64,000 nt of DNA from Candidatus Bilamarchaeum dharawalense. Its GTDB lineage: Archaea > Micrarchaeota > Micrarchaeia > Anstonellales > Bilamarchaeaceae. This document shows positions 25,961 through 33,570 of the stretch, piece by piece. The notes beneath the pieces are model-generated. The model did no database searches. It saw nothing but the letters and a program-made list of their open reading frames with translations, and had not been told where the DNA came from. The translations under genes and the position numbers were made by a program. The stretch covers positions 431,384-495,383 of the forward strand of contig CABMJJ010000009.1 of the NCBI GenBank assembly GCA_902386555.1, read 5' to 3'. Numbering within the stretch: position 1 is the stretch's first letter; each line of letters opens with the position of its first letter.

Positions 25961-26608
25961 ATGAGGGCAGAAGTAGTACCAGCAATCTTGGTAAAAACAA
26001 GAGAAGACCTTCTGCATCGCATCCATCAGGTTCTTGGTTTAGTAAAGGAAATTCAACTGGACATTATGGATGGTAAATTTGTTCCCAACCAAACCATCGG
26101 ACTCGAATCCCTTGGCAATCTCCCCAAGGCAACCTACGAATTTCATTGGATGGTGTTTGAACCAGAAAAATGGATCGAAAAAATCCAAGGACCAAACATC
26201 CATCTGGTTCATGTTGAAACAATCACTTCTCTTGATACCATTCAAAATGCAATAAAAAAATCTGGTGGAAAGCTAGGTTTTGCAATTAATCCGGAAACTT
26301 CTTTAGATAAGTTACTGCCTCTAATCAAAAAAGCAAAACCCATCCGTGTTCTTGTTATGACTGTGCATCCGGGATTTTCTGGTCAAAAATATATCTACGA
26401 AATGAAAGAAAAAATTGAAAAACTACGTTCGCTCTACCCCAAACTTGACATTGAAGTCGATGGTGGGATTAACGAAGAAACCGGACGACATGCCTATCTA
26501 TCCGGAGCGAACATTCTTGCAGCTGCGAGTGCACTGTTTTCTTCTCCAAATATTAAAGACGCAATAAATAATCTGAAAAGAGTCGGTGAGGTTGATGAAA
26601 AACACTAA
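25961..26608 (+). CDS. rpe: Ribulose-phosphate 3-epimerase-like protein
   Basis: A 215-residue TIM-barrel protein. It should interconvert ribulose 5-phosphate and xylulose 5-phosphate. The metal-site Asp in QLDIMDGKFVPN, His in FHWMV and Asp in EVDGGI are present, as is VMTVHPGFSGQ for phosphate binding. The usual metal-binding His (HFDVMD in E. coli) is Gln here, and the N-terminal PSIL motif is PAIL. This variant is reminiscent of Rpe-like proteins of CPR bacteria. The operon with split transketolase supports the function. Confidence 0.8.
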   Translation: MRAEVVPAILVKTREDLLHRIHQVLGLVKEIQLDIMDGKFVPNQTIGLESLGNLPKATYEFHWMVFEPEKWIEKIQGPNIHLVHVETITSLDTIQNAIKKSGGKLGFAINPETSLDKLLPLIKKAKPIRVLVMTVHPGFSGQKYIYEMKEKIEKLRSLYPKLDIEVDGGINEETGRHAYLSGANILAAASALFSSPNIKDAINNLKRVGEVDEKH

Positions 26609-27434
26609 AGAATTGAAATTAATGGCCAATACTATTCGTCAGGATATTATCCGAATGTTGGTTGAAGCCAAAAGCGGTCATCCTGGTGGTTCTCTTGGCA
26701 TGGCTGATATTTTTACTGTGCTTTATTTTCATGTGTTAAGACACGATCCCAAATCCCCTACATGGATTGATCGTGATCGTTTTGTTTTATCCAACGGTCA
26801 TATTTGTCCTGTGCTCTATGCCACATTGGCCAATGCAGGCTACTTTCCAAAACAGGAACTACTTTCTCTTCGTAAACTCGGTTCAAAACTTCAAGGCCAC
26901 CCACACAAGGGTACCCTACCTGGTGTTGAAAATTCTTCAGGGCCACTTGGTCAAGGTATTTCTCAGGCAGTTGGAATGGCCATTGTTGGTAAACGCGAAA
27001 AGAAATCCTGGAGGGTGTATTCTGTTGTTGGCGATGGAGAACTTGATGAGGGCCAGACATGGGAAGCAATTATGCTTGCAGCCAAATACAAATTAGACAA
27101 TCTGATTACTGTTGTGGATAGAAATAATATCCAGATAGATGGTACCACCGATGATGTTCTGCCACTGGAGCCTCTTGCAGACAAATTCAGGGCATTTGGT
27201 TGGTGTGTTATTGAAATGGCCGGTAATGATGTTAATTCAATTATAAAGGCAATTGGCGAGGCTCAAACCGTTTCTGGTCAGCCAATCGTACTAATAGCCA
27301 GGACAATGCCTGGAAAGGGCGTTTCTTTCATGGAAGGGAAATTTGACTGGCATGGAAAAGCACCCAATAGGGAACAGGGAGAACTTGCCATTAAGGAGCT
27401 TGAAACTGAAAGAAAGTTATTGGAGGTGGGCTAA
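26595..27434 (+). CDS. tktN: Transketolase, N-terminal subunit
   Basis: The ATG at 26595 follows GGTGAGG; it overlaps the rpe end by 14 bases. The 279-residue protein is the thiamine-diphosphate-binding half: AKSGHPGGSLGMADI near the N-terminus and the GDGELDEGQTWEA...N motif for metal and cofactor. With the C subunit it transfers two-carbon units in the non-oxidative pentose phosphate pathway. The split form is usual in archaea and some thermophilic bacteria. Confidence 0.93.
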   Translation: MKNTKELKLMANTIRQDIIRMLVEAKSGHPGGSLGMADIFTVLYFHVLRHDPKSPTWIDRDRFVLSNGHICPVLYATLANAGYFPKQELLSLRKLGSKLQGHPHKGTLPGVENSSGPLGQGISQAVGMAIVGKREKKSWRVYSVVGDGELDEGQTWEAIMLAAKYKLDNLITVVDRNNIQIDGTTDDVLPLEPLADKFRAFGWCVIEMAGNDVNSIIKAIGEAQTVSGQPIVLIARTMPGKGVSFMEGKFDWHGKAPNREQGELAIKELETERKLLEVG

Positions 27435-28412
27435 ATGACTGGTGCAAATCTAATTCCAGATCTGTTTTCTCCAACTGTTGTAAAAAAAGCCAGTAGGGAT
27501 GGTTTTGGGAAAGCGCTGGTTGAACTAGCAGAAAAAGATCCCAATGTGTGGGCAGTCACTGCCGATGTTTCTGAATCCACACGAACCCACTGGTTTGCAG
27601 AAAAATTTCCTGATCGCTTTGTGCAGGTAGGTGTTGCAGAACAAAATCTTGCAGGTGTTGCAGCAGGGATTGCAGCCTGCGATAAACTGGTTTTCATATC
27701 CGCATTTGCTGCATTTTCTCCTGGAAGAAACTTTGATCAAATCCGTGTCTCCATCTGCTACAATGGTTCCAATGTAAAGATTCATGCTTCCCACGCTGGT
27801 GTTAGTGTTGGTCCTGATGGCGCATCCCATCAAATTCTTGAAGATATTGCAATGATGCGAGCACTTCCTGAAATGGTGGTGGTTGTTCCGGCAGATATGG
27901 AAGAAGCAAGAAAGGCAACCCTGGCTGCTGCCAAATTAGATAAACCTGTTTATATCCGAACTTCCAGAGAAAACACACCGGTTTTCACCACCCAACAAAC
28001 ACCATTCACCATTGGTAAGGCAATTGTCTGTAGAGAGGGTAAGGACATCGTAATTTTTGCCTGCGGTCTTCAAGTTTACGAATCCCTTAAGGCTGCGGAA
28101 GAGCTTAGCAAGAAAAAAATAGAGGCAGCAGTAATCAATCTTCATACCATAAAACCAATCGACATCGAAACCATCGTCAAGTATGCTAAACAATGTAACG
28201 TTGTTCTATCTGCTGAAGATCACCAAATTGCCGGCGGTATGGGTAGTGCCATAGCCGAAGTTCTTTGCGAACACTGTCCTACCTCTATGAAGCGAGTCGG
28301 TATGCATAGCCAATTTGCAGAATCTGGCAATTGCTCTGAGCTTTACAAAAAATATGGGCTTGATGCTGCAGGAATAGAAAAAGTAGCATTGGAACTCTTT
28401 AAATCCAAATAA
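27435..28412 (+). CDS. tktC: Transketolase, C-terminal subunit
   Basis: A 325-residue protein that starts right after the tktN stop. It has the pyrimidine-binding domain with the cofactor-activating Glu in QVGVAEQNLAG, SHAGVSVGPDGASHQ, and a C-terminal transketolase domain (SAEDHQIAGGMGSAIAEVL). It completes the active enzyme with tktN. The operon with rpe, and tal 1.1 kb away, gives a near-complete non-oxidative pathway for making ribose from glycolytic sugars. Confidence 0.93.
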   Translation: MTGANLIPDLFSPTVVKKASRDGFGKALVELAEKDPNVWAVTADVSESTRTHWFAEKFPDRFVQVGVAEQNLAGVAAGIAACDKLVFISAFAAFSPGRNFDQIRVSICYNGSNVKIHASHAGVSVGPDGASHQILEDIAMMRALPEMVVVVPADMEEARKATLAAAKLDKPVYIRTSRENTPVFTTQQTPFTIGKAIVCREGKDIVIFACGLQVYESLKAAEELSKKKIEAAVINLHTIKPIDIETIVKYAKQCNVVLSAEDHQIAGGMGSAIAEVLCEHCPTSMKRVGMHSQFAESGNCSELYKKYGLDAAGIEKVALELFKSK

Positions 28413-28413
28413 T

Positions 28414-28959
28414 TTATTCCAAAGAAAAGTGCAATATATTATCACAAAATTGAGCTATGGCATCTTCGATCTTTTTTGTTTTCTTTCCTCCTGAAAGCAC
28501 TATAAAACCAGTTATGCCATACAGTCGTATCTTCCTGCTTAAATAATACAGAAATTGTTCTGCAATAGCTTCGTTTTGATACATGGACAGTGTCTGAACA
28601 GAATCAATATACAAAAATTGGTATCGTTCACTGCTTAAAGCATCAGTGATCGCTATTGAAATCTCTGTTAAATCCGCCGGACTTTCGATCGAGCAGTGTC
28701 TGGTACTAAAATCATTCTTTCTATTTGCCACATCTATAAAATAGGTCTTTTTTGGATCTATGTTTATACTTAATAATTCTTTTTCTATCTGCTGATATGG
28801 TCTGTTTAGTGTTATATAAACTCCTTTCTTCCCTCTGTTCTTTATCATCTCCTTCATGATTGCATGTGAAATTTCAATATAACTTTCTGGCGAAACAGTC
28901 ACCAGTACTACCTCTCCGTCTTTTATTTTTGCTAATCGTTCTGCAAAGATCATAGCCAT
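28414..28959 (-). CDS. RecA/KaiC-like domain protein without Walker A
   Basis: About 181 residues from ATG 28959; a GTG at 28962 is an alternative. The strand and helix pattern (VVLVTVSPESYIEISHAIMK, GVYITLNRPY, FLYIDSVQTLSMYQNE, GFIVLSGGKKTK) resembles the RecA/KaiC fold, including a Walker B-like strand ending in Asp. No GxxxxGK[ST] loop is present, so ATP binding is doubtful. Related archaeal domains act in signal transduction. It is coupled to the nitroreductase gene by a TGATG overlap. Confidence 0.55.
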   Translation of the reverse strand: MAMIFAERLAKIKDGEVVLVTVSPESYIEISHAIMKEMIKNRGKKGVYITLNRPYQQIEKELLSINIDPKKTYFIDVANRKNDFSTRHCSIESPADLTEISIAITDALSSERYQFLYIDSVQTLSMYQNEAIAEQFLYYLSRKIRLYGITGFIVLSGGKKTKKIEDAIAQFCDNILHFSLE

Positions 28960-29480
28960 CACTCGGAGTATCTTTCGTATCTTACTATTCCGCGCAGTTC
29001 TTTTCTCGTGCGTTTTGGCTGTTTCGTTTTCTTGTCTTCATAACCAAAACCCACTACAATAGGTACTTTTTTGTTATTTGGTATTTTGAGTATCTTCTCA
29101 ACCTCATTTCCCAATGGGCGTAGTATGCAGGACCCTATCCCTAACATCTGTGCTTCGTAGCACATATTCACAACCGGCATTCCCATATTAATGTAGCGTA
29201 ATTCCATTTCCAAGCTTTCTAGCCGCCTAACCGGTGTTTTTGTATCCATAACCACGGCGATTATCAGCTGCGGAGTTGTATGAAATAAGTTATAGTAGCA
29301 TTCAGAGACTATTTTTTCTATATTTGCTTTATTTTTTACGACGATGAATTTCCATGGTTGGCTATTTTTTGAACTCGGTGCCCACCTGGCAGCTTCGAGA
29401 ATTTTAACGATGTCTCTTCCTTGAATTTTTTTATCACTAAACTGATAAGTTGTTTTCCTTCTTTTAATAAAATCTAACAT
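28959..29480 (-). CDS. Nitroreductase family flavoprotein
   Basis: A 173-residue FMN-binding nitroreductase-like protein. [13 protein letters not shown] at the N-terminus supplies phosphate contacts, and [20 protein letters not shown] is the family signature. The later [11 protein letters not shown] and [10 protein letters not shown] fit. It reduces nitro compounds or quinones with NAD(P)H in general; the physiological substrate is unknown. It forms an operon with the KaiC-like gene. Confidence 0.88.
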   Translation of the reverse strand: MLDFIKRRKTTYQFSDKKIQGRDIVKILEAARWAPSSKNSQPWKFIVVKNKANIEKIVSECYYNLFHTTPQLIIAVVMDTKTPVRRLESLEMELRYINMGMPVVNMCYEAQMLGIGSCILRPLGNEVEKILKIPNNKKVPIVVGFGYEDKKTKQPKRTRKELRGIVRYERYSE

Positions 29481-29501
29481 GCTATCTTAACCACTTACTT
29501 G

Positions 29502-29510
29502 TTTATAAAA
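29502..29510 (+). promoter_or_regulatory. TATA box of the transaldolase operon
   Basis: TTTATAAAA lies 22-30 bases before the tal ATG at 29532, so the transcript is probably leaderless or nearly so. No Shine-Dalgarno precedes this ATG. Confidence 0.5.
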
Positions 29511-29531
29511 ACTTTTGATCAAGGAAATACC

Positions 29532-30191
29532 ATGAATTTCTTTTTAGATACTGCTAATCTAGACTCCATAAAAAAAGCCGCAGAGTTGGGTATGTGCGAT
29601 GGCATTACCACCAATCCAACAATTATCTTCAAGGAAGGTAAAGATCACAAACAGGTGGTGATGGAAATTGGCAAACTGGTATCCGGGCCCATATCCATCG
29701 AGAGTGTTGGTGAAACCGCTGAACAGATGGTTGAGGACGGAAAAGAATTCGTAAAATGGGTTAGGAATCCTGTAATCAAAGTACCAATGACAAAGGAGGG
29801 TCTTCGCGCAGTAAGAATGTTCAACAAAATAGGAATCAAGACCAATGTTACCCTTATATTTAGTGCATCCCAGGCACTTCTTGCAGCCAAGGCAGGCGCC
29901 AGTTATGTTTCGCCTTTTGTGGGCAGATTGGATGATATTGGACAGGACGGCATGGTATTAGTCCAGGATATTGTTCAAATATTCAAGAACTATAATTTCA
30001 AAACCGAAGTTATCGTTGCGTCAGTACGTTCACTAAAGCATGTTGAAGATGCAGCCAAGGCAGGTGCACATATAGCAACCATCCCCCCAAAAATCTATGA
30101 GGAAATGTGGAAACATGCTCTTACTGACAAAGGAATAGAAATGTTTAATGCGGATTATAAAAAATCTTTAGAAGGAAAGGTGAAAAAATGA
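29532..30191 (+). CDS. tal: Transaldolase, small (TalC/MipB) type
   Basis: A 219-residue transaldolase from ATG 29532 ([20 protein letters not shown]). It transfers three-carbon units between sugar phosphates. The Schiff-base Lys is in [24 protein letters not shown] and [20 protein letters not shown] are family motifs. The length fits the small decameric type, whose members include fructose-6-phosphate aldolases; the operonic context favours transaldolase. It completes the pentose phosphate set with rpe and tktN/tktC. Confidence 0.92.
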   Translation: MNFFLDTANLDSIKKAAELGMCDGITTNPTIIFKEGKDHKQVVMEIGKLVSGPISIESVGETAEQMVEDGKEFVKWVRNPVIKVPMTKEGLRAVRMFNKIGIKTNVTLIFSASQALLAAKAGASYVSPFVGRLDDIGQDGMVLVQDIVQIFKNYNFKTEVIVASVRSLKHVEDAAKAGAHIATIPPKIYEEMWKHALTDKGIEMFNADYKKSLEGKVKK

Positions 30192-30610
30192 AAGAATCAA
30201 TTCCACTTACTTGGAGAAGAATCCCGGAAAGATATCGGATGATTGGCGTAAAATGCGCTACCTGCAAAACAACATTTTTTCCTAAACGTTCTATCTGCCC
30301 AAAATGCAGACGCAAAGGTAAAATAAGCGATCTACAATTTGCTGGAAAAGGCAAGATCTTTTCTTTTACTGAAGTTACTGCTCCACCGGAAGGTTTTGAA
30401 GATCAGGTTCCCTACATACTGGCCATAATTGAACTCGATGAAGGTGCAAAAATCACCGGTCAGGTTGTTGATGCGCATAAGGATACGGTTAAAATCGGTT
30501 CACGCGTGGAGCAGGTTTTTAGGGTAATTCAAAGAGATGACCCAGAGGGTCTCGTACATTACGGCTTTAAGTTCAGGCTAGTTGAAGATGGCAAGGCCAG
30601 GCTTGTTTGA
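30188..30610 (+). CDS. DUF35 OB-fold/zinc-ribbon protein, acyl-CoA scaffold of the thiolase complex
   Basis: A 140-residue protein with an N-terminal rubredoxin-like zinc ribbon (CATC...CPKC, about residues 22-40) followed by an OB fold ([20 protein letters not shown]). In archaea it bridges acetoacetyl-CoA thiolase and HMG-CoA synthase, channelling the intermediate. The thiolase is at 23510. The ATG overlaps the tal stop (ATGA) and follows AAAGGTGA, so it is translated with tal, an unexpected partner. Confidence 0.88.
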   Translation: MKESIPLTWRRIPERYRMIGVKCATCKTTFFPKRSICPKCRRKGKISDLQFAGKGKIFSFTEVTAPPEGFEDQVPYILAIIELDEGAKITGQVVDAHKDTVKIGSRVEQVFRVIQRDDPEGLVHYGFKFRLVEDGKARLV

Positions 30611-31359
30611 TGGCATCACCATTTGCTTTTTTCGGATTAATTTTCCCCATACTCATTTTTTTTACTAGTTTATTCTTTGTCTATCAAGGCGTGATTCGTT
30701 TTTCTGCCAAATTTTTCAGTGGCATAGTAAAATCCAAAACCTTGATTACCGATCCCTACGGGGTGCAATGCGTCTACTATAAAACAGATATCGAATCCTA
30801 TTGCGGTGGACACCAACCTTGGAAAAGAATCTATTCGGATGAGAAACGTTCTTCCTTTTATGTTGAAAATCAAGAAGTCGACCTCAACAGTGCTGACATT
30901 AGGCTAACTCCCACCAAAATAGTTAATGGTCATATCAAACGGGCAGGGCTAATCCAAAAAGCCATCGAAACTGTCAGTACTAACCTCATAGGTAAAATCT
31001 CATTTTTATCTTCAAAGGATTCGAAAACATCTGATCTTTCCAAATTACCAGTGGACGAAGAAAATTCCAAGTTATTGGAAGGTTTATTAAAATCTAAAAA
31101 AATCCCGGTTCAGTATATGACCAAACCATTCAGAATTACCCAATACACACTAACCCCGGGCGAGTCAATTTACCTAAGCTATATTGGGAGTGATGGTAAA
31201 CTTCTCCATCCTTTTCTTCTGACAAATTTTGATGAATCAACCACCAAAACAATCTGCAAAGAAAAATCCTATCTGACAATTTTTATCGGGGTTCTGCTTC
31301 TTCTGCTTTCTTTTGCCGCCTATTATGTTATTTTGGATTCAATATTTCAACCACTCTAG
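30610..31359 (+). CDS. GIDE (MUL1-like BAM) domain membrane protein
   Basis: About 249 residues from ATG 30610, overlapping the DUF35 stop (TGATG). There is one membrane segment at each end (residues about 5-28 and 220-242). The middle resembles the GIDE domain: CVYYKTDIESY, then PWKRIYSDEKRSSFYVEN and a later YTLTPGESIYLSYIGSDGK. Eukaryotic MUL1/MAPL carries this domain with a RING finger; there is no RING here. Prokaryotic members are uncharacterised. It is in the tal-DUF35 operon and ends convergent with the Nudix-like pair. Confidence 0.65.
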   Translation: MASPFAFFGLIFPILIFFTSLFFVYQGVIRFSAKFFSGIVKSKTLITDPYGVQCVYYKTDIESYCGGHQPWKRIYSDEKRSSFYVENQEVDLNSADIRLTPTKIVNGHIKRAGLIQKAIETVSTNLIGKISFLSSKDSKTSDLSKLPVDEENSKLLEGLLKSKKIPVQYMTKPFRITQYTLTPGESIYLSYIGSDGKLLHPFLLTNFDESTTKTICKEKSYLTIFIGVLLLLLSFAAYYVILDSIFQPL

Positions 31360-31728
31360 TTTTCTATCTAGTCTATGGGTTTTTGCATCATCCAAGGATA
31401 ACCACCGGAAGCCAGAAAATTCGTCTGATGGTTTCGTAGTTCGATTTTTCGCAGTCATTTTGAACACTAAAACAGGAATAATGAATTTCCTCTTTCTTGA
31501 GCCACTGTTATGTTTATTTTGAAATACTACTTCGTGAACTTCACCATCAATACCAGTCTGCCTTTTGAATTCTTTTGCAAGTTCTATCACTGAGTTGGCA
31601 GATGAATAGATGTCCGTACAGGGCATCCACAATCGTTCCACTCCTCTTTCATCTTTTTTTAGTAGAAATAAAATCCGTCCGTTATCTTCAAGCATTCCAC
31701 ATACAAGTGCCGCTGGTTTTTTATTCAT
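31339..31728 (-). CDS. Degenerate Nudix-fold protein 1
   Basis: The start at ATG 31728 gives 129 residues beginning MNKKPAALVCGMLEDNGRIL. The fold pattern of Nudix proteins is present, with GFRWLSLDDA near the C-terminus. The Nudix box position reads VIELAKEFKRQTGI, where active enzymes have RE..EE.G, so the metal-binding Glu residues are lost and hydrolysis is unlikely. Its upstream neighbour is a paralogue with the same loss, and an Lrp regulator heads the operon. It may be a ligand sensor. The 3' end overlaps the convergent GIDE gene by 21 bases. Confidence 0.65.
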   Translation of the reverse strand: MNKKPAALVCGMLEDNGRILFLLKKDERGVERLWMPCTDIYSSANSVIELAKEFKRQTGIDGEVHEVVFQNKHNSGSRKRKFIIPVLVFKMTAKNRTTKPSDEFSGFRWLSLDDAKTHRLDRKLEWLKY

Positions 31729-31730
31729 CT

Positions 31731-32066
31731 TCAAACATCCTTTAGCCATTGTGTACTTCTACCTAATTTTCTCTGTTTCGCCTCATTAAAATTCAGCCAA
31801 AGATATTTTTGGTGTTGGTACTCTTCCAGGGACACCATTTTGAAAACAATAAATTGCGTTTCTTCTCCAGAAATAATATGTTTTGTCTGGAGGAAAACTC
31901 CCTCAACATTGACTCTGATATCTGTTTGTTTTTTGAATGCTTCAGCTAATTGGCTCATGGGGTCAGTTTGTATACTTCCAAGAGTGTGGGGAACTTCTAA
32001 CATACTGTTCTTTTCTAGGAATAGAATTTTTCCATCCTGTTCCAACAATCCACATAGAACTATCAA
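31731..32066 (-). CDS. Degenerate Nudix-fold protein 2
   Basis: A TTG at 32066 is preferred because AAGGAG precedes it and because the N-terminus then aligns with protein 1 (IVLCGLLEQDGKILFLEK). A TTG at 32099 would lengthen it by 11 residues. The 111-residue protein has QLAEAFKKQTDI at the Nudix box position, again without the catalytic Glu residues, and the tail YLWLNFNEAKQRKLGRSTQW matches its paralogue's tail. It lies four bases after the Lrp stop. Confidence 0.6.
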   Translation of the reverse strand: MIVLCGLLEQDGKILFLEKNSMLEVPHTLGSIQTDPMSQLAEAFKKQTDIRVNVEGVFLQTKHIISGEETQFIVFKMVSLEEYQHQKYLWLNFNEAKQRKLGRSTQWLKDV

Positions 32067-32070
32067 ACTC

Positions 32071-32511
32071 TCACTCCTTGACAATGTTTCTAAACGCAAT
32101 CATACTTTCTGTTTGTGATATCTCATCAAACGTTCTTAGAAATTTCAAAACAAAATAATCCAATCCATCTATGTCAGTTACCCGTACTTTAATTATAAGG
32201 TCAAACTCACCCGTGATGGCAGATCCATCTTCCACCTGGTCATGTTTCATTAGTTTTTCCAGCAAGGCAATGTGGTCTATTTTTGGCATTGCCTTGATTA
32301 GCACATGAGCAATCATTTTTTTTCCTAATTTTACCTGATCAATTATTATGGTATATTTTTTGATTATTCCTTCGGCTCTTAGTTTTTTTATCCGATGATG
32401 AACCGTTGCAATTGGGATTCCTGTTTTCCTGGCTATTTTTCCTATTGAAAGTGATGAATTTTCTCTTAAAACGTCTAAAATTGCCTCATCCTTCTCATCT
32501 AATTGAAACAT
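32071..32511 (-). CDS. Lrp/AsnC family transcriptional regulator
   Basis: The start at ATG 32511 gives 146 residues; the TTG at 32529 would lie within the operator. An N-terminal winged helix (LDEKDEAILDVLRENSSLSI, then GKIARKTGIPIATVHHRIKKL) is followed by the RAM/AsnC ligand domain (GEFDLIIKVRVTDIDGLDYF). It heads an operon with two inactive Nudix-like proteins. A palindrome just upstream of the start, with a TATA box behind it, implies autoregulation. Confidence 0.9.
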   Translation of the reverse strand: MFQLDEKDEAILDVLRENSSLSIGKIARKTGIPIATVHHRIKKLRAEGIIKKYTIIIDQVKLGKKMIAHVLIKAMPKIDHIALLEKLMKHDQVEDGSAITGEFDLIIKVRVTDIDGLDYFVLKFLRTFDEISQTESMIAFRNIVKE

Positions 32512-32512
32512 A

Positions 32513-32530
32513 ATTGAATACTTATTCAAT
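32513..32530. promoter_or_regulatory. Palindromic operator at the lrp promoter
   Basis: ATTGAATA-CT-TATTCAAT is an exact inverted repeat. On the minus strand it fills the space between the TATA-like TTTAAAAG (32534-32541) and the lrp ATG (32511), so a bound regulator would block initiation. The likely transcript is leaderless. Confidence 0.6.
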
Positions 32531-32635
32531 AATCCTTTTAAATCTGCCTATTTTTTGTACACTTATCCTGTTTTTCTTGGAATATATTTATATTGGACTG
32601 AAATCTCACTCACCCTACAAAAACGAGGTGATGTC

Positions 32636-32980
32636 ATGGAAGTTAAACAATTTGGAAAGATGCCGTTGGGGGTAGTACAAAGACCAATCCGTCAAGTTGG
32701 ATTAAGGCTCTTCCTTCAGCGCTTGAAGGAGCGTGAGCTGATGCTGCTCTTCAAGTTTAGCAAGGATGAGCTTGATAAGGGCAAGCGAGCAGAGATGCGC
32801 GAAAAGGTTAGAGTGCAGGTTCAGAGCAAGCCCGACTATCAACAGGTCCAGCGCGAGCGCCAGGAACGAAAAAGGATTGATCGACTCGTGGAGCAAATCC
32901 AACAACGGTTGCAAGAGTTTTTCGATCAGGTAAGGTTTGGTCTGTTGGGTGGCAGATTAGAAGGAGGTGGGATAGGATGA
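32636..32980 (+). CDS. Charged, Gln/Arg-rich helical protein of unknown function
   Basis: A 114-residue protein from ATG 32636, after GAGGTGA. It is almost entirely predicted helix with heptad-like charge patterns (LFLQRLKERELMLLFKFSKD and RIDRLVEQIQQRLQEFFDQV), probably a coiled coil. Its codon use is richer in G and C than its neighbours. I do not recognise the family. Its stop overlaps the acetyltransferase start (ATGA). Confidence 0.6.
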   Translation: MEVKQFGKMPLGVVQRPIRQVGLRLFLQRLKERELMLLFKFSKDELDKGKRAEMREKVRVQVQSKPDYQQVQRERQERKRIDRLVEQIQQRLQEFFDQVRFGLLGGRLEGGGIG

Positions 32981-33570
32981 GAACCAGATATCTGTTGAAA
33001 TCCGGATTGGATGTAATTTATCGTCCATTTGAACACCGGGACATTCAAAAGTGCTCACAAATATTGCTTAGGAATTTTGAGCCACTAAAAAGCGACATGA
33101 GTTCACAGGAGTGGCAGCAGCACTTCGGCCAGATTTATACTCTGGCCAATCTGCCTAAATTAGCCCGTGAAAGACACTATCGAGTGGTTGCACTTTCAGA
33201 TGGTGAAGTTGTTGGGCTCATGGGATTCATTCCCTATTCCAATCAGGAAGCAGAGATCTCCAATCTCTCTATAGATCCACTATTCCAACGCAAGGGGCTT
33301 GGTAAACTCCTCATAACTACTGGCTTGCTCAGTGCGCTTGACTCTGGTGTCATCACATTCTGTGCTGATGCTGGTCTATGGTCAAAGGCCATCCTAGTCA
33401 CCCTGGGGTTTCAAACTGATCCAGAACGATCAAACAAATATGGAAAAAGAGTGCAATTCATCTATGCTACGGCTACCTCGGATTTTAAGGTCAGAGTACT
33501 GGATATGTTGGGCTTAGTTATTGTAGGGACGAATCCATCTACCCAGTCCGCATCTTCAGAACAACCGTAG
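32977..33570 (+). CDS. GNAT family N-acetyltransferase
   Basis: A 197-residue protein with a GNAT core: ALSDGEVVGLMGFI, then the acetyl-CoA loop ISNLSIDPLFQRKGLGKLLI (motif A, R/Q-x-x-G-x-G/A pattern) and LGFQTDPERSNKYGKR near the end. GGAGGTGGG lies ahead of ATG. It is coupled to the preceding coiled-coil protein, which may be a partner or substrate. The substrate is unknown. The 3' end overlaps the convergent DUF4185 gene by about 32 bases. Confidence 0.82.
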   Translation: MRTRYLLKSGLDVIYRPFEHRDIQKCSQILLRNFEPLKSDMSSQEWQQHFGQIYTLANLPKLARERHYRVVALSDGEVVGLMGFIPYSNQEAEISNLSIDPLFQRKGLGKLLITTGLLSALDSGVITFCADAGLWSKAILVTLGFQTDPERSNKYGKRVQFIYATATSDFKVRVLDMLGLVIVGTNPSTQSASSEQP

